Shown here piece by piece: positions 6,664-13,352 of a stretch of DNA of 21,209 nt. Both the position numbers and the translations under genes were made by a program. Source of the stretch: Gallionellaceae bacterium UBA6222 (GTDB lineage Bacteria; Pseudomonadota; Gammaproteobacteria; Burkholderiales; Gallionellaceae); assembly GCA_002421915.1 (NCBI GenBank), contig DISA01000042.1, forward strand, positions 1,424 through 22,632. The letters run 5' to 3'. Positions within the stretch are counted from its first letter, which is position 1, and every line of letters starts with the position of its first letter. A model generated the notes under the pieces. It made no database searches, had not been told where the DNA came from, and saw nothing but the letters and a program-made list of their open reading frames with translations.

Positions 6664-7526
6664 TGGACTTCATCGACTTCGCGCGAATCCACGGTGTGGA
6701 CGCCCGTGGCGTCATGCCCAGCGATCGCATCCAACGTGTGCCCACGGTGGAAAAGCCGCGTAGCAAGAACGGCGCAGTGCTTTGGGATGGCGTGCGCGGC
6801 TGGGTCATGGATTGGGCTGGCGGCGGGGAGATCCACTGGTATGGCAGCGACCAGGCACCCGACTGGACCGACGAGCAGCGGCATGAGTGGGCGCGCAAAC
6901 GCGAGGCGCAGCGGCTCCGAGACGAACAGAGTCGGCAACGTGCTGCCCGGCGCGCCGCCGATCTCCTGGCCCGAACAACGCTGACCGAACACGGCTACCT
7001 GCGTCTGAAGGGCTTTCCTGACCAGAAGGGGCTCGTGCTGCCCGACGAGGTGCTGATGGTGCCGATGCGTGATTTGGAGACCAATGACCTGGTCGGGGCG
7101 CAGTTGATCCGGTGGGTCGCGGAGGACCGCCGCTGGGACAAACGGATGCTCACCGGCATGCGTGCGAAGGGTGCTGTGCTGAGGATCGGCGACCGTCGGG
7201 CGCGAGAGGTGTGTCTGTGCGAGGGGTTCGCAACGGGCCTGTCGATCGCAGAAGCGGTGCGCGTGCTCCGCTTGAATGCCGCAGTACTGGTGACCTTCAG
7301 TGCAACCAACCTCGTCCACGTGGCGGGCCGGCTTAAGAGTCCCGCCTTGGTCGTGGCGGACAACGACGAATCCGGTGTCGGCGAAAGTGCGGCCAAGGCC
7401 ACTGGTCTGCGTTACTGCATGTCAGACCGCGTCGGCGAAGATGCGAACGACTTGCATCAGCGCGCGGGTGTGTTCTCTCTGGCGCAGATGCTGATGGCGG
7501 CAAGGAGGCACGGATGGGCGACATAG
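6663..7526 (+). CDS. TOPRIM-domain primase-like protein
   Basis: This 287-aa protein starts at ATG 6663, overlapping the helicase stop as TAATG. The N-terminal ~60 residues (FARIHGVDARGVMPSDRIQRV, then a Trp-rich GWVMDWAGGGEIHWYG) look like the degenerate zinc-binding head of P4 alpha-type primases. A charged linker follows, then the TOPRIM fold: VCLCEGFATGLSIAEA with the conserved E187, and VVADNDESGVG with D233/D235. These acidic residues coordinate Mg2+ in primases and topoisomerases. The classical zinc-finger cysteines are missing. It most likely synthesises replication primers with the adjacent helicase; the end overlaps the next gene by 13 bases. Confidence 0.85.
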   Translation: MDFIDFARIHGVDARGVMPSDRIQRVPTVEKPRSKNGAVLWDGVRGWVMDWAGGGEIHWYGSDQAPDWTDEQRHEWARKREAQRLRDEQSRQRAARRAADLLARTTLTEHGYLRLKGFPDQKGLVLPDEVLMVPMRDLETNDLVGAQLIRWVAEDRRWDKRMLTGMRAKGAVLRIGDRRAREVCLCEGFATGLSIAEAVRVLRLNAAVLVTFSATNLVHVAGRLKSPALVVADNDESGVGESAAKATGLRYCMSDRVGEDANDLHQRAGVFSLAQMLMAARRHGWAT

Positions 7527-8215
7527 CGCGGAAGAAGGGCGACAAGTCACGGAAGGAAAGCGTTACCTGCCTCGGCCTGTACAACCCGTTGCCGCTGGAG
7601 TTCCTGCGGTCTCGGGCCTGCGCGGAATTGTCGCCGCACGCGACGAAACTGCTGCTGGACATCCTGGCGCAGATGGGTCCGAACGGATTCCGCAACGGCG
7701 ATATCAGCCTCGCACCCGCATTGATGGCGGAGCGTGGGTGGACGAGCCGCGCAACCTTGGCCGCGGCATGTGCAGAACTGCGGGAAGTTGGCGTGATCGA
7801 GCAGACGCGGCAGGGCGGCCGGCTGGATTGCAGCCTCTGGGCTTTCACCCTGTACGCACTCAATTGCGACCGGAAAAAGATGGACGTGGGCGCTGGGCAG
7901 TACGAACGGACGGACTGGATGAAGGCGTCACCGGATGCCGCATCCATCCCCTCCGAAACCAAACCGGCGAAGTGGAAGCGAGCACGAAAACACGATGAAA
8001 ACGGCATGGTTGCTTGTCCCGTGGCGGAACGATCTCCCGAAGAACCGTTCCGCCACGGAACAAAGTCCGTCGTCGGAACTGCTCCGAGCTCCGACTTTGT
8101 TCCGCCGCGGAACGAAATCGCCCTCTTTGGGCCGGGTGATCGTTCCGCCACGGGTCACCTTTCTGAAGTAGCCATTCGTAGTGGTGTGGGAGAGACTGAG
8201 GAGGCATTGCTGTGA
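7514..8215 (+). CDS. Replication initiator-like winged-helix protein (phage O-like)
   Basis: In this 233-aa protein residues ~20-125 look like a winged helix (HATKLLLDILAQMGPNGFRNGDISL, then SRATLAAACAELREVGVIEQTRQGG), as in phage replication proteins of the O/DnaD-like group. The remaining ~100 residues are Pro/Ser/Arg-rich, low in predicted order, and contain repeated peptides (FRHGTK, VPPRNE, DRSATGH) because the DNA carries repeats at 8018-8154. Position is telling: it follows a primase-like gene and directly precedes a DnaC-like loader, the O-P arrangement. It overlaps its upstream neighbour by 13 bases and the next start by 4 (GTGA). Initiator function is inferred from fold, context and the internal repeats. 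Confidence 0.7.
   Translation: MGDIARKKGDKSRKESVTCLGLYNPLPLEFLRSRACAELSPHATKLLLDILAQMGPNGFRNGDISLAPALMAERGWTSRATLAAACAELREVGVIEQTRQGGRLDCSLWAFTLYALNCDRKKMDVGAGQYERTDWMKASPDAASIPSETKPAKWKRARKHDENGMVACPVAERSPEEPFRHGTKSVVGTAPSSDFVPPRNEIALFGPGDRSATGHLSEVAIRSGVGETEEALL
8018..8154. repeat. Nested GTTCCGCC(A/G)CGG repeats; candidate origin of replication
   Basis: There are four related sites: 8018-8034 and 8138-8154 are exact 17-base reverse complements (GATCGTTCCGCCACGGG). Between them lie two near-perfect palindromes, GTTCCGCCACGGAAC (8047-8061) and GTTCCGCCGCGGAAC (8099-8113), whose flanks also mirror each other (8047-8069 versus 8091-8113, 20 of 23 bases). The whole array is nearly symmetric about 8080-8086. 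Iterons embedded in an initiator gene just before a helicase-loader gene are known from lambda-type O genes. Origin function is an inference. Confidence 0.65.
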
Positions 8216-8988
8216 GTGCTGGTGAAATGGTTGGTAAGCGCGTCGCTGTGGAAGACGGTCTCTGCGAGAGGCATGGCCCGTTCGCTTCCCGAGTGATTGC
8301 TCCCGGTGTCGTGCTCGGTTGCCCGGCTTGCTTGGAGGAAGTGCGCCGCGAGCAAGCGGCGTTCGCTGCCCGGGCACGCGTGGAGAACCGCTATCTCGAC
8401 GCCGGGTTGCCCTTGGGGGTGCAGGATGTGGGCCTCGACAACTTCAAATGCGCCGTGCGGGAGCAGCGTGCTGCTGTCGCTCATGCACGGGGTTTCGTCG
8501 AGTGCTACCGCGCCGGTCGCAATCTGATTCTCAGCGGCCCGGCCGAAGGCAAGACGCATCTGTTGGTCGCCGTTACGAAGCACATCGCGGCACGCGGCGC
8601 GATGGTCCGGTACCTGAACGCAGCTGACCTGCTGATGGCAATGACGGAGGTCGGCTACGGCCGCCAGTCCGAGAGCGCCGTGTTGCATTGCTTCGTGGGA
8701 CCGTCGCTGCTCGTCGTTGATCATGTCGGCGATGTGCATTGGACGCGATATCTCCGGACCTTGTTCCTGCGCGTGATCGATGCGCGCTGCTCTGCTGGAT
8801 TGGCCACCGCCATCGCCTCGCACACTGACGTTGCCCGGCTTCAGGACGACATCGGCGAGCGCACGCTGCGCCGCCTCTGGGCTCACGGCAATGAGCTCGT
8901 CACCCTCAACCAGAAAATCCATCGCTCGGGCACGGCGCTGCGCAGCACTGCGGAGTTCGATCGATACCTCAACCCGAGCAAGGAGTAA
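8212..8988 (+). CDS. DnaC-like helicase loader with degenerate Walker motifs
   Basis: This 258-aa protein resembles DnaC/IstB-type AAA+ helicase loaders: the central block NLILSGPAEGKTHLLVAVTKHIA, then VRYLNAADLLMAM and LLVVDHVGD, and a C-terminal LRRLWAHGNELVTLN. Family members deliver the replicative helicase to the origin. Walker A is one residue shorter than the usual GxxGxGKT (S108-G-P-A-E-G-K-T115), and Walker B has D170-H171 where DE is expected, so ATPase activity may be weak or lost. An N-terminal CERHG...CPAC resembles the zinc-binding head of such loaders. GTG 8212 is supported by GAGGAGG about 7 bases upstream; it overlaps the initiator stop. Confidence 0.8.
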   Translation: MSAGEMVGKRVAVEDGLCERHGPFASRVIAPGVVLGCPACLEEVRREQAAFAARARVENRYLDAGLPLGVQDVGLDNFKCAVREQRAAVAHARGFVECYRAGRNLILSGPAEGKTHLLVAVTKHIAARGAMVRYLNAADLLMAMTEVGYGRQSESAVLHCFVGPSLLVVDHVGDVHWTRYLRTLFLRVIDARCSAGLATAIASHTDVARLQDDIGERTLRRLWAHGNELVTLNQKIHRSGTALRSTAEFDRYLNPSKE

Positions 8989-8993
8989 TCCAC

Positions 8994-10754
8994 ATGTCCA
9001 AGTTTCTCAGTTCCGTACTGAAGGGCATCACCCTGTCCGAAAGCCTGTCGAACCAGCGCGACGAGATGAAGCTGCGCCAGCAGCGCGCCGACCAAGAGGC
9101 GGAAGCCTTCAATCTGCAGAAGCAATCCATGCAGGACGCAGCAGACCGCCGGCAGGCCGAGAAGGATTTCGCCGTCGACGCCATGAACATTCAGGGCCGC
9201 ATCGGCAAGGAGGGCAGCGCTGACGCCGGCCCGCCCGCGCCGGCGCTGAGCGAGCCCGATGCGCTCGACCTGATGGCGAAGTCCGCGTCGCGATTCGGCC
9301 TGTCTGACCGCGCCTTCGACTTGGCCGCCAAGGCCGGCATCAAGCGCGACCAGCACCGCCTGATGGGCGCCGTGCTCGGTGGCGACCTGAACCCGATGTT
9401 CGAGCGCCTCGGCAGCTTCGGCGTGAAGGCCGAAGAGGGGCAGGATCCGCAGACCGGAAAGCCGTTCATCAGCATCACGCGCAAGGACGGCACCACGAAG
9501 CTGATGCCCTTCGACTCGCGCGACCACATGCTCGGCTCCATGGCTTCCCTGCTGGAGGGCAAGTACGCCGACTTCGCGCTGAACATGGCGAAGAGCGGCA
9601 TGACCCAGGACACCGCGCTGCAGCGCATGTACATGGACAGCGCCTACAAGTTCGGCAACCTGAACCGGCAGATTGCCGAGACCAACGCGCGCATCGACGG
9701 CACCTACAACGGTGGTCGCGGGACCGGCGCCGGCGGCAAGCGCAGGTCCGGTAGCGCCGCAAACGATGAACCGGGGCTCTACGGTGAGGGCATCAAGAGC
9801 CGGGACGACCTGGACAAGATGCTGAAGGCGCGCATCCCCGACGATGCACCGATCAACCTGCGCCACGAAGGTGCTACCGATGCCGTGAGTCCGCACGAGT
9901 ACCGGAACCGCCTGGCGGATCACCTCGGTGCGCTGGCGCAAGGTGCCGGTGGCGCGCGTGCGATCGAGGATCTGCTGCCCGTGGCGGAAGAACTGGCGCG
10001 GCGCGAATTCGTGGAGCGCCAGGCCGGCGTGCAGCCGCCGGACGGCGTCTTCACGCGCGCCCCGGAGTACGACCCCAAGGCTGGTACGTGGCGCCTGAAG
10101 CTGGTGACGCCCGAGGGCGACAGCTTCTACTACGGCCGCCCGGGCGCTGATCCGTCGCGCTTCAACCTGTCGCCGGAGAAGCTGGCTGAGGCCCATCTGC
10201 AGAAGGCGGGAGCCGACTACCGCGGCTTCGTGGAAATCATGCGCCCCGAAAACACGGCGGCGCGCCAGCGGCTCATCCGAGAGCAGTTCAAGGGCGACCC
10301 CGCCGCATTTGAAGCAGCTGCAGCGATGGCGCTGGGGCGCGTGCGCGAGCTGCAGGCGGAACGTGAGGCCTACGCCGAGAGACGGCGTGAAGCCAGCCGT
10401 GCGGCTACCGCACAAGCGCACCGCCAGTCCCGCCAGGTCGATCCGGGCGCGCCGTTCTCAAGCGATGAGCTGGCTCAGGCGAAGTCCCTGGGCGCGTCGC
10501 CGCAGTTCTCCATGGCGGAGTTCTTCAAGGAGGCTGTGAGCGGCGTTGTTGATGCCGTCGGTAGAGGCGTGGACTCCAACAGTCGGGCGCTCTTCAACAG
10601 AACGCTGAAGAGCACGCGGTCGCGCGGCCGTATCGACTACATCGAAGCGAAGGACATGGCCCGGGCGATCGAGCGTCTGCCGGCGCTCAAGACCGAACTG
10701 ACCGCGCAGGAACTGAACGCCATCCAGGTGGCCATCGGCCGGCGCATCCAGTAG
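8994..10754 (+). CDS. Large coiled-coil protein, possibly virion-associated
   Basis: This 586-aa protein starts 5 bp after the loader gene with AAGGAG upstream of the ATG, so it is probably the last gene of the replication operon. Residues ~20-65 form a charged coiled coil (RDEMKLRQQRADQEAEAFNLQKQS). Later parts include DLMAKSASRFGLSDRAFDLAAKAG, a Gly/Arg/Ser linker near residues 240-260, a possible folded piece (YDPKAGTWRLKLVTPEGDSFYYGRPG), and a second coiled coil near residues 440-480 (LQAEREAYAERRREASRAA). There is no signal peptide, membrane helix or catalytic motif. The pattern recalls internal virion or ejection proteins of podovirus-like phages, but that is a weak resemblance; function unknown. 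Confidence 0.75.
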   Translation: MSKFLSSVLKGITLSESLSNQRDEMKLRQQRADQEAEAFNLQKQSMQDAADRRQAEKDFAVDAMNIQGRIGKEGSADAGPPAPALSEPDALDLMAKSASRFGLSDRAFDLAAKAGIKRDQHRLMGAVLGGDLNPMFERLGSFGVKAEEGQDPQTGKPFISITRKDGTTKLMPFDSRDHMLGSMASLLEGKYADFALNMAKSGMTQDTALQRMYMDSAYKFGNLNRQIAETNARIDGTYNGGRGTGAGGKRRSGSAANDEPGLYGEGIKSRDDLDKMLKARIPDDAPINLRHEGATDAVSPHEYRNRLADHLGALAQGAGGARAIEDLLPVAEELARREFVERQAGVQPPDGVFTRAPEYDPKAGTWRLKLVTPEGDSFYYGRPGADPSRFNLSPEKLAEAHLQKAGADYRGFVEIMRPENTAARQRLIREQFKGDPAAFEAAAAMALGRVRELQAEREAYAERRREASRAATAQAHRQSRQVDPGAPFSSDELAQAKSLGASPQFSMAEFFKEAVSGVVDAVGRGVDSNSRALFNRTLKSTRSRGRIDYIEAKDMARAIERLPALKTELTAQELNAIQVAIGRRIQ

Positions 10755-10784
10755 GAGGAAAACGCGCAGCGGCGAGGTGGGGCG

Positions 10785-10961
10785 ATGACTGGCTTCCGCT
10801 GCTGCGCTGGCAGGGGACAGAACGACGTCGTATGTGGCAGACTCACGCACGCCGCTGCACGCTCGGCGAAGCGCGACCCGGTCAACTGGTACGCAAGGTA
10901 CGCACTGAGGTACGCAAAGCGGTACGCAAATCCGGGGTGGTACGCAGAGGTACGCATGTGA
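10785..10961 (+). CDS. Possible 58-aa protein with RYA repeats
   Basis: The ORF starts at ATG 10785 with GAGGTGGGG just upstream and ends at TGA 10959-10961. Its C-terminal half reads D-P-V-N-W-Y-A-R-Y-A and continues with repeated (R/K)-x-x-Y-A units, very basic and aromatic. The repeats come from the GGTACGCA array. The first five copies are spaced by multiples of three, which favours a coding constraint, and the sixth is out of frame. The N-terminal part (TGFRCCAGRGQND) is not convincing. It might be a small nucleic-acid-binding peptide or only DNA repeats in an open frame. Confidence 0.35.
   Translation: MTGFRCCAGRGQNDVVCGRLTHAAARSAKRDPVNWYARYALRYAKRYANPGWYAEVRM
10888..10956. repeat. Six direct copies of GGTACGCA
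   Basis: Exact copies start at 10888, 10897, 10909, 10921, 10939 and 10949, all in the same orientation. The steps are 9, 12, 12, 18 and 10 bases. They lie between the 586-aa gene and the YdjM-like gene. They resemble an iteron or operator array, and five of them also encode Y-A units of a possible small ORF. No match to a known site. Confidence 0.75.
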
Positions 10962-10995
10962 ATTCGCGAACCACCCGAATGCGTCGAGGAACGCC

Positions 10996-11562
10996 GTGCC
11001 CTTCACCCCCTACCACTTCGGCGCCGGCGCGCTGGCCAAGTCGATCGCCCCCCGGCACTTCAGCTTCACAGCCTTCGCTGTGTCGAACGTGCTTATCGAC
11101 GTGGAGCCACTCGTGCGCATGCTGGGCCTGCTCGACGACACCATCCTGCACGGCCCGACGCACACCTTCCCAGGCGCCGTGGTCATCGCGGCGCTGACGC
11201 TGCCAGCCGTCCGGCTGTGGGACCGCACTGCGGCTGCGCTGCGCCTCACCGGCCTGCGCCCACCGGCCGTAGCGACCTGGATGGTGCTTACCTCGGCGCT
11301 CGTCGGCACCGTGTCGCACGTCATCCTCGACAGCTGGATGCACGCCGACATGGCGGAGCACGTCGCGCGCTACCCCGGCCTTACGAAGGCCGACATACCT
11401 CCCCACCAGGTCGAGCTCCTCTGCGTGGAGCTCGCGCAGTACGCACTGTTGATATACCTGGCCCGGTTGGCGTGGCGCGGGGCGGCCCGAGTCATCACCG
11501 CCATACGGGACGCCCGTTCGCGTCCACCGTCGGCGAAGGCTGGTGTTGACCGGACGAATTGA
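10996..11562 (+). CDS. YdjM-like membrane-bound metal-dependent hydrolase
   Basis: This 188-aa protein has the layout of the YdjM/DUF457 family ('LexA-binding, inner membrane-associated putative hydrolase'): the N-terminal PYHFGAGALAKS, an acidic LIDVEPL on the first helix, the HGPTHTFPGA motif and SHVILDSWMH. The three His/Asp groups are thought to bind metal. About three or four hydrophobic segments span the membrane (FTAFAVSNVLI, AVVIAALTLPAV, ATWMVLTSALVGTVSHVIL, YALLIYLARLAW). The start is GTG 10996 with GAGGA upstream. In enteric bacteria ydjM is LexA-controlled; no LexA box is evident here. The enzymatic role is not known. Confidence 0.8.
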   Translation: MPFTPYHFGAGALAKSIAPRHFSFTAFAVSNVLIDVEPLVRMLGLLDDTILHGPTHTFPGAVVIAALTLPAVRLWDRTAAALRLTGLRPPAVATWMVLTSALVGTVSHVILDSWMHADMAEHVARYPGLTKADIPPHQVELLCVELAQYALLIYLARLAWRGAARVITAIRDARSRPPSAKAGVDRTN

Positions 11563-11807
11563 TCCTCGCCTCGACTGAGCCACGAGACGCGGCATCTTCG
11601 TGCGGAACGCGGCTGCGGCGGATCGACGCCGGTATGTCCGCCCGTCCCACACGGCGCTCGTTGGGCGGAGAGGCAGAGTAGTGACGGCGCAACAAGTCGG
11701 CTACGCGAGCGCGACGCACTCAGCATGACGAAAGGCTTGGTCCTCTCGTGCAGAATGACGTTTCCGCATCCGCGTGTGAAATCAGGCGCCGAGGTCATCA
11801 GACGAGC

Positions 11808-12062
11808 ATGGGCGACACCATTCCTTTCCTTCATCAAGCTCTGGGGCTCACCGCCCTTGCCGTGCTCGCCGTCTATCTCTTCCTGAGGCGCCGCCGCAGG
11901 ATCCGCGAACGACTCGACTACTTGGTGCTCAACGTCCCGGAGTTCCTGCGCAACCCGAAACTTGGCGAAGACAGCACCGGCTGTCGCGACGTCGATCTGT
12001 CCCTCGACATTCACCCATGGGGCGGACGCCCGCGGCGCCCCCCGCCGAAGAACACGCGATAG
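11808..12062 (+). CDS. Small single-pass membrane protein, hypothetical
   Basis: This 84-aa protein starts at ATG 11808 (M-G-D-T-I-P-F-L-H-Q). One hydrophobic segment (ALGLTALAVLAVYLFL) is followed by RRRRRIRERLD, so the positive-inside rule puts the C-terminus in the cytoplasm. The tail is Pro/Arg-rich. The frame stays open to 11748, but the ribosome site is weak at either start. It has no known family. It follows the YdjM-like gene after a 245-bp spacer in which I see no gene or clear signal. It may be a lysis/exclusion-type or unrelated small protein. Confidence 0.5.
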   Translation: MGDTIPFLHQALGLTALAVLAVYLFLRRRRRIRERLDYLVLNVPEFLRNPKLGEDSTGCRDVDLSLDIHPWGGRPRRPPPKNTR

Positions 12063-12087
12063 GCCTATGAGGGGGCGTGGTGCTACC

Positions 12088-12489
12088 TCAGCGCTTCAGG
12101 CAGTTCTCAACGATGAACGCGCACTGTTCGCCTTTCGTGAGCAGGCCACCGGTTCGCCCTTGGTATGAAACCTTCTCGATGGCGCTGTTCTTGAGAACGA
12201 ACGTTGCCTCGCAGTAGCGACGAGTTGTGGTCTCGGTGCCGACGACAGTCTTCGATGACACAGCGGTAGCTGCGCCGCTGGATACGCTGTCGCCTCCCCC
12301 CGAGAATGTCAGAAATTCGAGATCCTCGACACGCTCCTGTCGTAGCGGAACTCCCGCGCAGAGTAGGAGTTCCTTTTTGGACATGCCGATCATTTCCGAT
12401 TGAGCTCTCTCGGCAAGGTTGGCGCGTTGTACTGCGCAGCCGCCAAGGGTGATAGCAGCCCCGAGTGCTGTTGCGATGATGGCTCGCAC
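12088..12489 (-). CDS. Putative lipoprotein
   Basis: This 133-aa protein starts at GTG 12489 (upstream GGAGA on the minus strand). The N-terminus has a signal peptide with lipobox LGGC (M-R-A-I-I-A-T-A-L-G-A-A-I-T-L-G-G-C18), so C18 would be lipidated and the protein anchored in the envelope. After it come RANLAERAQSEMIGMSKKELLLCAGVP, a segment resembling the SmpA/OmlA-like 'GMSKxEVLxxxGxP' pattern, then a Ser/Thr-rich stretch, and C-terminal VLKNSAIEKVSYQGRTGG and further cysteines. Many prophages and islands carry such lipoproteins near an end; superinfection exclusion is possible but unproven. Confidence 0.75.
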   Translation of the reverse strand: MRAIIATALGAAITLGGCAVQRANLAERAQSEMIGMSKKELLLCAGVPLRQERVEDLEFLTFSGGGDSVSSGAATAVSSKTVVGTETTTRRYCEATFVLKNSAIEKVSYQGRTGGLLTKGEQCAFIVENCLKR

Positions 12490-12591
12490 TATTTTCTCCG
12501 ACTATTTGTTTGTCGTAGGTTAAATCTGGCAAATGCGGATGTCTACTCAAGGGTATGGGAGGTGCTCGAAGTGCGCGGCACGCACCCGTGC

Positions 12592-13035
12592 TCAAGTTCC
12601 TGTCATCGCCTTTTCCATGTCAGCTTTTGCGGCATCGGTGAAGCGGTTGCAGACAGCGGTAAAGGGCTCCGACATGGACTGTCGATTCGAGCTGCTGTTG
12701 GTCACAATCCAGTCGATCACCTTGATGGCTGAATCGCCAACTTCCGTCGACAGCAACCTGCAGCGGGCCGCGATCGGGACTAGTTGAGCCAGGGTGACGC
12801 CCACCGTTTCGTTTGTCAGCTTCTTCTGAAACGCGTCGATCGAGGGCTGGCCAATCGCCAGCAGGAACTCGTTGTAAGTCGTCTGCCTCAGTTCAAACTG
12901 CTTTTCTCGCCGCTTGTTTATCCACTCATCACGACGAGCCGACTTGGCAGTGATGTGAGAGATGAGGCCGCCGACCGTCGTGCCAAGAAGTGACGCGACC
13001 AAGCCAACGATTGCGACGATGGTTGTTTGCTCCAT
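12592..13035 (-). CDS. N-terminally membrane-anchored hypothetical protein
   Basis: This 147-aa protein starts at ATG 13035, with GGAGGAG about 6 bases upstream on the minus strand. One N-terminal hydrophobic segment (TTIVAIVGLVASLLGTTVGGLI) is followed by a helical, basic stretch (SARRDEWINKRREKQFELRQTTYNEFL) and a soluble C-terminal domain with no motif I can name. It is the gene closest to the candidate right attachment site and lies about 100 bp upstream of the lipoprotein gene in the same direction. Both are oriented opposite to the rest of the element, like lysogenic-conversion cargo. Confidence 0.7.
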   Translation of the reverse strand: MEQTTIVAIVGLVASLLGTTVGGLISHITAKSARRDEWINKRREKQFELRQTTYNEFLLAIGQPSIDAFQKKLTNETVGVTLAQLVPIAARCRLLSTEVGDSAIKVIDWIVTNSSSNRQSMSEPFTAVCNRFTDAAKADMEKAMTGT

Positions 13036-13245
13036 GTGTTCTCCTCCCCGGTGGTTGATCCTCGCCGCCAACGTGGCGCGATTTCTTCTGGTCACTATTG
13101 CGAATCCGGCACAATGTCGCACTGCATCTTGGGTTGGCAACGAGATCGTGTGTGTCGGCGGCGTGCTGCACATAGGAGTGCACGCACATGGTGCGTGAAA
13201 GTAGGAATTGGCCCCAGTCATGGAATACAAGTCCAACTGAAGATT

Positions 13246-13262
13246 CAGGTGCAACATCGAGT
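13246..13262 (+). repeat. Candidate attR (imperfect copy of the yicC 3' end)
   Basis: CAGGTGCAACATCGAGT matches 6-24 except for two missing bases. Downstream comes TGA and then, after 90 bases, the start of a guanylate kinase. Joining the left flank (to base 24) with the sequence from 13263 would give a yicC ending in TGA, followed by gmk. This is what an intact attB site should look like, supporting insertion at yicC. Confidence 0.55.
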
Positions 13263-13272
13263 GAGCCCGAGT

Positions 13273-13289
13273 GAGCCGCTTGGCGGCTC
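13273..13289. repeat. Small hairpin between attR and gmk
   Basis: GAGCCGC and GCGGCTC form a perfect 7-bp stem with a TTG loop. No T tract follows. It lies in the probable native yicC-gmk spacer. Confidence 0.5.
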
Positions 13290-13352
13290 CAGATTCACGC
13301 CGGCCTGCCGTTGATGCGGTTCCGGCAGATTTCGTCCTTTTCATTGCAAGAC

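Noticed and set aside
8883..10421. Long open frame (about 510 codons) on the minus strand opposite the 586-aa gene
   Set aside because: It is a GC-rich antisense shadow: no ribosome site, low-complexity Arg/Leu/Val/His/Gln composition, and it crosses the end of the loader gene. The plus-strand frame has a ribosome site and operon context.
10888..10956. CRISPR-like array
   Set aside because: The repeat unit is only 8 bases, with 1-10 base gaps of irregular size, and there are no cas genes; it is an iteron- or operator-type array at most.
11563..11807. Possible gene or promoter in the 245-bp gap after the YdjM-like gene
   Set aside because: No frame has a ribosome site or family resemblance, and no convincing promoter or hairpin was seen.
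13311..13352. TTG start at 13311 for the chimeric ORF
   Set aside because: The 14 extra residues are not part of any Gmk or TsaE N-terminus, and M-A-K-R-G-V-L-F-I-V at 13353 matches Gmk directly.
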